Source: an uncultured Clostridia bacterium (GTDB lineage: Bacteria > Bacillota > Clostridia > Monoglobales > Monoglobaceae). From it: a stretch of DNA of 28,868 bases. This document shows, piece by piece, positions 1-6,566 of the stretch. The first letter of the stretch is position 1. Each line of letters begins with the position of its first letter. Position numbers and translations under genes: made by a program. The notes beneath the pieces were generated by a model. The model was not told the DNA's origin. It worked only from the letters and a program-made list of their open reading frames with translations, and made no database searches. The stretch covers positions 1 through 28,868 of the forward strand of contig CAKSIW010000028.1 in assembly GCA_934463175.1 (NCBI GenBank), read 5' to 3'.

Positions 1-75
1 AAGCTGAACAAGCTTCCCAAAGACAAGCTGCTCAACCGCAGATATGATAAATTCAGAAAAATCGGAAAAAGATAA
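1..75 (+). CDS. accA: C-terminal end of an acetyl-CoA carboxylase carboxyltransferase alpha-like protein (partial)
   Basis: The window opens inside a plus-strand reading frame that ends at TAA 73–75. The 24 visible residues run from KLNKLPKDKLL to RRYDKFRKIGKR. A final RYxKFRKxG segment is the usual ending of AccA, the alpha carboxyltransferase subunit that moves the carboxyl group from biotin to acetyl-CoA in fatty acid synthesis. Only this tail is present, so the assignment rests on a short C-terminal signature plus the extra 28 residues visible in the duplicated copy downstream. A terminator hairpin follows directly. The gene faces the minus-strand hydrogenase operon. An AccDA fusion would have the same tail and cannot be excluded. 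Confidence 0.55.
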   Translation, partial: KLNKLPKDKLLNRRYDKFRKIGKR

Positions 76-87
76 TCTTTGAATTAT

Positions 88-126
88 AAAAAGCTGCCGC
101 GGAAAACTTCCGCGGCGGCTTTTATG
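88..126 (+). terminator. Rho-independent terminator, first copy
   Basis: An A-run is followed by a GC-rich stem (GCTGCCGCGGAA pairing with TTCCGCGGCGGC, one G·U pair) and then TTTT. It sits 15 bases after the stop codon of the accA-like tail. It is the diverged twin of the hairpin at 319–357. Confidence 0.85.
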
Positions 127-148
127 TTGTTCCGAAACAGAATCAATT

Positions 149-307
149 GTCGATGCGGTTATTATCAAGGAGAACAAGAGCTATGACAAAATCTGTGATG
201 ACATCAAGCTTGAGCTTATCCGTGAGTCTGAAAAGCTGAACAAGCTTCCCAAAGACAAGCTGCTCAACCGCAGATATGATAAATTCAGAAAAATCGGAAA
301 AAGATAA
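149..307 (+). pseudogene. Duplicated 3' fragment of the accA-like gene
   Basis: This stretch encodes about 52 residues (VDAVIIKENKSYDKI, then onward to RRYDKFRKIGKR, stop at 305–307). Its last 75 bases are identical to the tail at 1–75. The frame is open from position 83 but has no start codon or ribosome binding site, and it runs through the first terminator. It is therefore best read as a dead, tandemly duplicated gene end. The coding part is identical between the copies while the terminators that follow differ at several positions. Confidence 0.7.
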
Positions 308-318
308 TCCTTGAATTA

Positions 319-357
319 TAAAAAGCCGCCGCGGAAGACCTCCGCGGCGGCTTTTGT
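319..357. terminator. Bidirectional terminator between the accA-like gene and the hydrogenase operon
   Basis: A perfect 11-bp GC stem (GCCGCCGCGGA / TCCGCGGCGGC, loop AGACC) is flanked by AAAA on one side and TTTT on the other. It can stop transcription from both strands. On the minus strand it lies about 50 bases beyond the hndD stop codon. Confidence 0.88.
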
Positions 358-404
358 TTTGCTACGAAGCCTTTTGTTCCAAAGCTTTTTGCGCCGAAAC
401 AATA

Positions 405-2132
405 TCAGAATTTTGATCTCTTTGTGTAGTGAGTGTGCAAAAGCTCATGAGCTTTGTGTGAACACGGCTCTCCGAAAAATTCCTTATACAGCAGCTGAAC
501 CTGCGGATTCTCATGTGACTTTCTGAGAACCGCTCTTTCGTCCTCACTGTATAACGCATTTCCGCGTTTTTCCTTAACATTCACAACAGCCTGAGTCTTT
601 GCGCTCACAATCGGCTGTCCGCCGCCGTTGATACAGCCGCCGGGACATGCCATGATTTCGATGAAGTCATAGTGCTCACCGCTCTTGACCTTTTCAAGGA
701 TTGTTCTTGCGTTCTTTGTTCCGTTGACAACCGCCACTCTGACGTCCTTGCCCGCAATTGTGAGAGTTGCCTCCTTAACCCCGTCAAGACCTCTGACAGC
801 CTCAACTTCAAGCTTTTCAAGAGGCTTGCCTTCCAGTTTTTCATAAACCGTACGGATTGCAGCCTCCATAACGCCGCCCGTCACGCCGAATATAACGCCT
901 GCGCCCGTTGCCTCGCCGAACGGCTGGTCAAATTCCTCATCAGGAAGCTCGGCAAAGTTGATTCCTGCCTGCTTTATCATTCTTGCCAGCTCTCTTGTTG
1001 TCAGCGACGCGTCAATATCGCGGTTTCCGTCCTTTGAATGTTCAGGTCTGCTTGCCTCATATTTCTTTGATGTGCAAGGCATGATGGCAACAGAATAAAT
1101 ATTCTCTCTTGAAAGTCCCTGTTTTTCAGCATAATATGACTTGATGACAGCCGCAAACATCTCCATCGGCGACTTTGCTGTTGACAGATTGTCCGTGAAC
1201 TCAGGATAATAATGCTCACAGAACTTAACCCAGCCCGGTGAACATGAAGTTATCAGCGGAAGGTTTTCCTGTTTTGTGAATCTTTCGATGAACTCCGTGC
1301 CTTCCTCCATAATTGTGAGGTCAGCCGCGGTGTCTGTGTCAAACACCTTGTCAAAGCCGAGTCGTCTCAGAGCCGCAACCATCTTTCCGGTGACAGGTGT
1401 TCCGATGGGAAGCCCGAATTCCTCACCGAGAGCTGCACGAACAGCCGGAGCTGTCTGAACAACAACATGCTTTTCGGCATTGTCGATTGCTTCCTGAACC
1501 TGCGGAATGTCATTTTTTTCATAAAGCGCGCCCACGGGACATGCTGTGATACACTGTCCGCAGAACACACAGGCAACCTCTGACATCGGTCTGCCGAATG
1601 CCGTTCCGATCTCAGTTTTGAATCCGCGGTTCACAGCGGAAATGACGGAAATCTGCTGGTTGTTGCAAGCCGCGATACATCTGCGGCAAAGAATACACTT
1701 ATTATTGTCTCTCACGAGAGATGTTGAAGTGTTCTCAATCTCATAGTGAATGTTCTCGCCTTCATAACGAATGAAATCAACGCCAAGCTCCTCTGCAAGT
1801 GACTGAAGCTCGCAGTTTCTGCTTCTGACACATGTCAGACATTTTCTTTCATGATTTGAAAGAATCAGCTCCAGCGTGTTGCGTCTTGCCTTTCTCACCT
1901 TTTCGGAGTTTGTCAGAACCTCAATTCCCTCTGCCACGGGATAAACGCAGGCTGCCTGAAGCGCCCTTGCACCCTTAATCTCAACAACGCACATTCTGCA
2001 CGAGCCGATTGCATTTAAATCCTTCAGATAACATAAGGTGGGAATGTCAATACCAACCTCACGAGCTGCGTCAAGAATAGTGTAGCCCTCCGGCACACAA
2101 ACGTCCTGACCGTTTATTTTCAAGTTAACCAT
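405..2132 (-). CDS. hndD: NADH-dependent, electron-bifurcating type [FeFe] hydrogenase catalytic subunit
   Basis: This 575-residue protein is the catalytic subunit that reduces protons to H2 at the H-cluster, with NADH and ferredoxin as electron sources through its partners. Its length matches the M3 architecture of C. pasteurianum hydrogenase I. In order it has a [2Fe-2S] domain (C34, C45, C48, C62), a His-Cys cluster (H94, C98, C101, C107), two [4Fe-4S] ferredoxin motifs (C146/149/152/156 and C188/191/194/198) and the H-cluster domain with TSCSPGW (C297), MPCTSKK (C353) and MACPGGC (C496, C500). The L1 motif has Ser298 where CpI has a second cysteine. The ATG at 2132 has GGGAGG 9 bases upstream. 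It is the last gene of the hnd operon, 19 bases after hndC, and is followed by a bidirectional terminator. The soluble complex should be cytoplasmic. No HydEFG maturases are in the window. Confidence 0.95.
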   Translation of the reverse strand: MVNLKINGQDVCVPEGYTILDAAREVGIDIPTLCYLKDLNAIGSCRMCVVEIKGARALQAACVYPVAEGIEVLTNSEKVRKARRNTLELILSNHERKCLTCVRSRNCELQSLAEELGVDFIRYEGENIHYEIENTSTSLVRDNNKCILCRRCIAACNNQQISVISAVNRGFKTEIGTAFGRPMSEVACVFCGQCITACPVGALYEKNDIPQVQEAIDNAEKHVVVQTAPAVRAALGEEFGLPIGTPVTGKMVAALRRLGFDKVFDTDTAADLTIMEEGTEFIERFTKQENLPLITSCSPGWVKFCEHYYPEFTDNLSTAKSPMEMFAAVIKSYYAEKQGLSRENIYSVAIMPCTSKKYEASRPEHSKDGNRDIDASLTTRELARMIKQAGINFAELPDEEFDQPFGEATGAGVIFGVTGGVMEAAIRTVYEKLEGKPLEKLEVEAVRGLDGVKEATLTIAGKDVRVAVVNGTKNARTILEKVKSGEHYDFIEIMACPGGCINGGGQPIVSAKTQAVVNVKEKRGNALYSEDERAVLRKSHENPQVQLLYKEFFGEPCSHKAHELLHTHYTKRSKF

Positions 2133-2151
2133 TCTTCCATTCCTCCCTTTC

Positions 2152-3945
2152 TTACTTTCTCACAATTGCGCCGAACTTACAGGTATCCATACATACGCCG
2201 CACTTCACGCACTTGTTCGTATCAATCGTGAACGGTGATTTAATCTCGCCCGAAATTGCGCCGACAGGACATTTTCTCGCACAGGCACTGCAGCCCTTAC
2301 ACTTATCTGCCTCAATTGAATATTTGATGAGCTTCTTGCAGACGCCTGCGGGACAAACCTTGTCGCGGACATGAGCCTCATATTCATCTCTGAAATAGCG
2401 CAGCGTGCTGAGAACAGGGTTCGGAGCAGTCTGACCGAGACCGCACAGTGATGAAGCCTTTATGCTGTAGCACAGCTCCTCCATCTTGTCGAGATCCTCC
2501 ATTGTTCCCTTGCCGGATGTGATTTTGTCGAGCATTTCGTAGAGTCTCTTTGTTCCGATTCGGCACGGTGCACATTTTCCGCATGACTCATCAACCGTAA
2601 ATTCAAGGAAGAACTTCGCAATATCAACCATACAGTTGTCCTCGTCCATAACGATAAGTCCGCCCGAACCCATCATTGAACCAATCTGAATGAGTGAGTC
2701 ATAGTCAATCGGGGTGTCAATGAGATGTGCCGGAATGCAGCCGCCCGAAGGTCCGCCCGTCTGAGCAGCCTTGAACTTCTTGCCGTTCGGGATTCCGCCG
2801 CCGATGTCCTCAATGATCTCACGGAGAGTTGTGCCCATGGGGATTTCAACAAGACCTGTGTTGTTGATTTTTCCGCCGAGAGCAAACACCTTTGTTCCCT
2901 TGCTCTTCTCGGTACCCATTGACGCAAACCAATCCGCGCCGTTTAAAATTATCTGCGCAACATTTGCATATGTCTCAACGTTGTTGAGCAGTGTGGGCTT
3001 ACCCCAGAGGCCCTTGACAGCAGGGAACGGCGGACGCGGACGCGGCTCACCTCTTCTGCCCTCGATTGATGTCAGCAGTGCCGTTTCCTCACCGCAGACA
3101 AACGCGCCTGCACCGAGACGAATGTCCAAATCAAAATCAAAGCCCGATTCAAATATGTTCTTTCCGAGCAGTCCGTATTCTCTCGCCTGGTCAATTGCAA
3201 TGCTGAGACGCTTAACCGCAATCGGATATTCCGCTCTGATGTAGATGTAGCCCTGATTTGCGCCGACAGCATATCCTGCAATTGCCATTGCCTCGATTAC
3301 GCTGTGCGGATCGCCCTCAAGAATACTTCTGTCCATGAATGCACCGGGATCGCCTTCGTCGGCATTACACGCAACATATTTCTGATCGCCCTGTGCCTTA
3401 TAGGTGAAATCCCACTTCATGCCTGTCGGGAAACCGCCGCCGCCGCGGCCGCGCAGACCCGATTTCTTAATTGTGTCGATGACCTCTTCACGGCTCATTT
3501 CCGTGAGTGCCTTGCCAAGTGCGCGGTAGCCGTCAACCGCAATATATTCCTCAATGTTCTCGGGGTTTATAACACCGCAGTTACGGAGCGCAACTCTCTT
3601 TTGCTTTTTATAGAACTCAACCTCGTTGAGGCTCTTGATGTTATCCTCCTCAACCGTTTCTTTGTAAAGCAGTCTTTTGACAACTCTGCCCTTTAAGATA
3701 TGCTCTTCAACAATTTCCTTGACGTCATCAACCGTAACTCTGCTGTAGAACGCACCCTCAGGGTATACAATCATAACGGGTCCCAGCGCACAAAGACCGA
3801 AGCAGCCCGTCTTGATGACCTTAATTTCTTTATCCAAGCCGTGAGCGGCAAGCTGTGCTTCCATTTCCTTTATAATCTGTTCACAGCCCGACGATGTACA
3901 GCCCGTACCGCCGCAGCAAAGAACATGACCTCTAACCAAATCCAT
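2152..3945 (-). CDS. hndC: NuoF-like NADH-oxidising subunit of the hydrogenase (HndC/HydB)
   Basis: This is the flavin subunit that takes electrons from NADH and is the likely bifurcation site in HydABC/HndABCD complexes. From the ATG at 3945 it has 597 residues. An N-terminal thioredoxin-like [2Fe-2S] domain (C11, C16, C48, C52) is followed by the NuoF FMN/NADH fold, including the glycine-rich GLRGRGGGGFPTG loop near 163–175 and CNADEGDPGAF. Then come an SLBB region, the NuoF [4Fe-4S] ligands (C455, C458, C461, C501), and a C-terminal double ferredoxin (C549/552/555/559 and C579/582/585/589). The C-terminal ferredoxin and N-terminal extension separate it from respiratory NuoF. A TTG four codons upstream (3957) lies directly on the AAAGGA sequence, so the ATG is preferred although its spacing is long (12 bases). 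It lies between hndB and hndD. Confidence 0.94.
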   Translation of the reverse strand: MDLVRGHVLCCGGTGCTSSGCEQIIKEMEAQLAAHGLDKEIKVIKTGCFGLCALGPVMIVYPEGAFYSRVTVDDVKEIVEEHILKGRVVKRLLYKETVEEDNIKSLNEVEFYKKQKRVALRNCGVINPENIEEYIAVDGYRALGKALTEMSREEVIDTIKKSGLRGRGGGGFPTGMKWDFTYKAQGDQKYVACNADEGDPGAFMDRSILEGDPHSVIEAMAIAGYAVGANQGYIYIRAEYPIAVKRLSIAIDQAREYGLLGKNIFESGFDFDLDIRLGAGAFVCGEETALLTSIEGRRGEPRPRPPFPAVKGLWGKPTLLNNVETYANVAQIILNGADWFASMGTEKSKGTKVFALGGKINNTGLVEIPMGTTLREIIEDIGGGIPNGKKFKAAQTGGPSGGCIPAHLIDTPIDYDSLIQIGSMMGSGGLIVMDEDNCMVDIAKFFLEFTVDESCGKCAPCRIGTKRLYEMLDKITSGKGTMEDLDKMEELCYSIKASSLCGLGQTAPNPVLSTLRYFRDEYEAHVRDKVCPAGVCKKLIKYSIEADKCKGCSACARKCPVGAISGEIKSPFTIDTNKCVKCGVCMDTCKFGAIVRK

Positions 3946-3980
3946 CTCAAATACCAATCCTTTCTGTTTTATGATTGAGC

Positions 3981-4346
3981 CTACTGCTCAGCACCAATTG
4001 TATATTTTGAAATAACTCTGCCGTTCACGATATGCTCGCTCACAACCTCAGCCGCCTTCTCGGGTGTCATTTTCACATATGTTACCTTTTCCTCCCCGGG
4101 AACAAAAACCTCAACAATCGGCTCCAAGCGGCAAACGCCGATGCATCCGGTCTGCGTGATTGCAACATGCTCCAGATTTCTCTTTGCAACCTCTTCCATG
4201 AATGCATTCATAACAGGTCTTGCACCTGCCGCAATGCCGCATGTTGCCATGCCCACAACCACACGAACGGCATGATCGTCTTTTCTCAGTGTGACGCTGC
4301 CCTTCGCTCTGTTTCTTATTGCTTCAAGCTCAGCTAAGCTTTTCAT
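3981..4346 (-). CDS. hndB: HndB-type small [2Fe-2S] ferredoxin-like hydrogenase subunit
   Basis: This 121-residue thioredoxin-fold ferredoxin-like protein is the small extra subunit of HndABCD-type hydrogenases. Residues 30–75 carry GMATCGIAAGA and TQTGCIGVC. Only three cysteines of the usual four-ligand set are present (C36, C68, C72), because the second one is replaced in CGIAAGA. From memory this is a common feature of HndB proteins, which makes cluster binding uncertain. The C-terminal part (VKMTPEKAAEVVSEHIVNG) matches the end of the related domain at the start of HndC. The ATG at 4346 has GGAGG 8 bases upstream; a GTG two codons earlier is too close to that site. It lies 18 bases after the ATPase gene and 35 bases before hndC. 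Confidence 0.88.
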   Translation of the reverse strand: MKSLAELEAIRNRAKGSVTLRKDDHAVRVVVGMATCGIAAGARPVMNAFMEEVAKRNLEHVAITQTGCIGVCRLEPIVEVFVPGEEKVTYVKMTPEKAAEVVSEHIVNGRVISKYTIGAEQ

Positions 4347-4364
4347 TTTCACAACCTCCGCATA

Positions 4365-4913
4365 TTAGTTTTTTTCAAGCTCTTCTTCGCCTTCCTTCAG
4401 ATATTCGGAAAGCCACAGATACACCTCGGGAGCTTTCAGCGAAACCTCGCCGCCGAGTATTTCCTTAATTTGCGCGGTGTCAACCGCAAAGACCTTTTCG
4501 CAGTATCTGTGAGTGTACAAAAAGTCAACATCTTCATATGACGTGATTATTCCGAGCATTGTCTCTGCCATATTTCCGAGAGGCTGACGGTCAATGTGAC
4601 TGTAGCCGAACGACGCGCGAACCGTTGTGCCGCGTCCCTCCTCGGAGCGGATTTCAAAGCTTCCGCCCGTGCATTCCGCAGCCTGCTTCAGAAGCGGAAT
4701 CCCGAGACCGACCTTCCGTGTTGTTCTCTTTGTTGTGAACGGGTCTGTGACTTTTTTAACAAACTCGGGCGACATTCCGCACCCGTTGTCCTTCACAATA
4801 ACCTCCAGCACGTCCTCATCGGGCTTCTCGTTCACTCCGATTTCAACAAGCGTTGCCCCCGCAGTGACGGAGTTTTGGGCAATGTCCAGAATATGAAGTG
4901 CAATTTCTCTCAT
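4365..4913 (-). CDS. GHKL-type ATP-binding protein encoded inside the hydrogenase operon
   Basis: This 182-residue protein has a histidine-kinase-type ATPase domain at its N terminus. The N-box is in ILDIAQNSV (N14), the G1 box is DNGCGM (42–47), an F-like segment is DPFTTKR, the G2 box is GLGIPLL (69–75), and EEGRGTTV follows. There is no dimerisation/phosphoacceptor helix pair, no sensor domain and no membrane segment, so it is not a normal two-component kinase. Residues 105–182 form an extra C-terminal region that I do not recognise. The start codon lies 2 bases after the hndA stop (TGAAAATG) without a clear Shine-Dalgarno, suggesting translational coupling to hndA. Its place between hndA and hndB argues for a role in hydrogenase control, but its phosphorylation target is not evident. 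Confidence 0.85.
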   Translation of the reverse strand: MREIALHILDIAQNSVTAGATLVEIGVNEKPDEDVLEVIVKDNGCGMSPEFVKKVTDPFTTKRTTRKVGLGIPLLKQAAECTGGSFEIRSEEGRGTTVRASFGYSHIDRQPLGNMAETMLGIITSYEDVDFLYTHRYCEKVFAVDTAQIKEILGGEVSLKAPEVYLWLSEYLKEGEEELEKN

Positions 4914-4915
4914 TT

Positions 4916-5404
4916 TCAGCGATATTTATTGATTATGTCCTCAATGTCATCAACAACCAGTCTGCCGTAAACGTCGTCATTGACGGTCAGAACGGGTGCC
5001 AGACCGCATGCGCCTATGCAGCGTGTCGCGTCAATTGAAAACATACCGTCGGGTGTGCATTCTCCGACATCAATTCCCAAAAGCTCCTTGACCTTTTCAA
5101 GAATATCTCCCGACCCTTTAACATAACATGCCGTACCAAGACAGACTCCGATCTGATATCTGCCCTTGGGATTGAGCGAGAACTGTGCATAGAATGTGAC
5201 TATGCCGTAAATCTCCGCAAGCGGAACATTCAGTCCTTCGGAAATCATTTCCTGAACCTCTATCGGAAGATAGCCGTAGATGTCCTGTGCCTCGTGCAGC
5301 ACGGGAATGACCGCACCTTCCTGTCCCTTGTGCTTTTCGATAACAGCCATGAGCTGCTCTTCCTGTTCCTTTGTCCCGTTAAACGGAAGCGTTTTGTTTT
5401 CCAT
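4916..5404 (-). CDS. hndA: NuoE-like [2Fe-2S] subunit of the hydrogenase (HndA/HydC)
   Basis: This 162-residue protein matches the NuoE / 24-kDa subunit family. An N-terminal helical part (to about residue 80, with FYAQFSL) is followed by a thioredoxin-like [2Fe-2S] domain with ligands C88, C93, C129 and C133 (CLGTAC and CIGAC). It relays electrons between the flavin subunit HndC and other clusters of the complex. The ATG at 5404 has AGGAGG 9 bases upstream, a strong site. It is the first gene of the hnd operon after a 131-base gap that contains an AT-rich promoter-like stretch. Confidence 0.94.
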   Translation of the reverse strand: MENKTLPFNGTKEQEEQLMAVIEKHKGQEGAVIPVLHEAQDIYGYLPIEVQEMISEGLNVPLAEIYGIVTFYAQFSLNPKGRYQIGVCLGTACYVKGSGDILEKVKELLGIDVGECTPDGMFSIDATRCIGACGLAPVLTVNDDVYGRLVVDDIEDIINKYR

Positions 5405-5484
5405 TCATTTTAACCTCCTACCTGTGAATTGTAACGACAGAAGTTCTCTGCCGAATGAATTAGCTATGTTATTACAACTATAAA

Positions 5485-5517
5485 ATTATATCATATTCTA
5501 TATACAAAAATCTACAA
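5485..5517 (-). promoter_or_regulatory. Possible promoter of the hnd operon
   Basis: On the minus strand a TATAAT (5485–5490) lies about 80 bases before the hndA start codon within a very AT-rich stretch. The best upstream -35-like hexamers (TTGTAG at 21 bases, AGATTT at 17) are weak. There is no terminator after the PHP gene, so the hydrogenase operon could also be read through from upstream. I searched for a clear Rex-type palindrome and did not find one. Confidence 0.35.
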
Positions 5518-5535
5518 TAAAACAATTTTTCTTCG

Positions 5536-6237
5536 TTAAATTTTGCACAAACTTTCAAGCAGATTTTTTGTCATTTTGTCGGTCATATCAAAAAACCTCC
5601 CTTTTTCCGCAATATCTTCCAGATAATGCGCGTCCGAGCTTGTGAAAACGGGATAGTTTTCCTTATATTCATCGGCATATAGAGCCATACCTTTCTCGGT
5701 AATCTCAACCGCGTCAAAATATATGTCCGGAGGCATGAAGCCAAGGTTTGAAAGTATGCTGCAGCTGCTCCTGTCAATGTGTGCAGGCACAAAAACTCCG
5801 CCGCGCCGCCTCACCTCATCACCGACCGCATAAATGTCAAGCGCGGTTGCCGCAATGAGCAGTGCCCTTTCCTCGCCGACAATCTCATCATTCTCATTCA
5901 TAATAAGCTGCCGTCCGAAAATTTCGGGCTTGTTCTCCAAGCCGCACATATTCTTCTTCACAAGCTCGCCCATATCCTCCGCCGCGTCAATATCTGAAAA
6001 ATAGCAAAGAACATGAACCTCCTCACATGTTGTGACCTCAAGCCCCGGAACAACCCTCAGTCTGCCCTCTGCCGCTTTCATGACGGCACGTGCGTTTCCG
6101 CACGAGTTATGATCTGTCACCGCAATCATGTCAAGCCCCTTCAGGATTGACATATTGACAATGTTATTCGGCGTCATATCCTCATCACCGCACGGTGAGA
6201 GCGCGGAATGAATGTGCATGTCGTAATAAATCCTCAT
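5536..6237 (-). CDS. PHP-domain metal-dependent phosphoesterase
   Basis: This 233-residue protein is a stand-alone PHP domain. The metal-binding motifs are visible in order: DMHIHSALSPCGD (H8, H10), VTDHNS (D42, H43), GLEVTT (E67), EVHVLCYF (H75), PAHID (H153) and SSDAH (D202, H204). The family hydrolyses phosphoesters such as small nucleotides or 3',5'-bisphosphonucleotides, and the substrate cannot be read from the sequence. The start overlaps the stop of the preceding DRTGG gene by four bases (ATGA), so it belongs to the HydS module. It is the last gene before the hnd operon. A role in removing a signalling nucleotide is an inference from context only. Confidence 0.88.
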   Translation of the reverse strand: MRIYYDMHIHSALSPCGDEDMTPNNIVNMSILKGLDMIAVTDHNSCGNARAVMKAAEGRLRVVPGLEVTTCEEVHVLCYFSDIDAAEDMGELVKKNMCGLENKPEIFGRQLIMNENDEIVGEERALLIAATALDIYAVGDEVRRRGGVFVPAHIDRSSCSILSNLGFMPPDIYFDAVEITEKGMALYADEYKENYPVFTSSDAHYLEDIAEKGRFFDMTDKMTKNLLESLCKI

Positions 6238-6566
6238 ATTCCCAGCTCCGCAAGGCTTTTCGCCAGCTCATATGCAGACATGCCGCTCCCGAGAATCACA
6301 ATTTCCTGTGTTTTTGCGCGTTCCTGCGCATTGTCATCAGGCTCGCAGCCGTCCGCAAGAAGCACACACGCCGCCTCGGTCAGCGACGCAACTGCCGCAA
6401 TGTTTACGTTTGTCTGAATCGTAATCCATATGTTATCCTTTTGAACAGATGACATGGCAAGGCTCAGAAGGTCTCCGATATAGCAGCCGCAAACTTCCCT
6501 TTCCAAAAATTCATCACCCGAAAACACCCTGAGTCCGAGTTTATCCGCAATATTTTTCACAGTCAT
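6234..6566 (-). CDS. DRTGG-domain protein, second copy
   Basis: This 110-residue protein resembles the DRTGG fold, a small domain also found fused to CBS domains and in phosphotransacetylase N termini, thought to bind regulatory ligands. The N-terminal segment (VKNIADKLGLRVFSG, then DEFLEREVCGCYIGDLLS) aligns by eye with its neighbour at 8280–8633 (VKEILNAKVLTG, MLDMEVNSACGCDLMSD). Both then share a pattern of short strands and helices ending in a segment such as AYELAKSLAELG. It overlaps the genes on both sides by ATGA, which implies tight coupling and probably fixed stoichiometry. Its molecular partner is unknown. Confidence 0.75.
   Translation of the reverse strand: MTVKNIADKLGLRVFSGDEFLEREVCGCYIGDLLSLAMSSVQKDNIWITIQTNVNIAAVASLTEAACVLLADGCEPDDNAQERAKTQEIVILGSGMSAYELAKSLAELGI

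Larger units (their letters stand above)
1..371. repeat. Tandem duplication with 232-bp period
   Basis: Bases 1–139 correspond to 233–371. The first 77 bases are identical and the next 60 contain scattered substitutions, fading after the terminator hairpin. The unit carries the end of the accA-like gene and its terminator, so the intergenic region now holds two terminators in series. Confidence 0.85.

Noticed and set aside
5405..5535. Rex-type redox operator upstream of hndA
   Set aside because: The region has TTGT and ACAA pieces, but no spaced palindrome close enough to the Rex consensus to claim.
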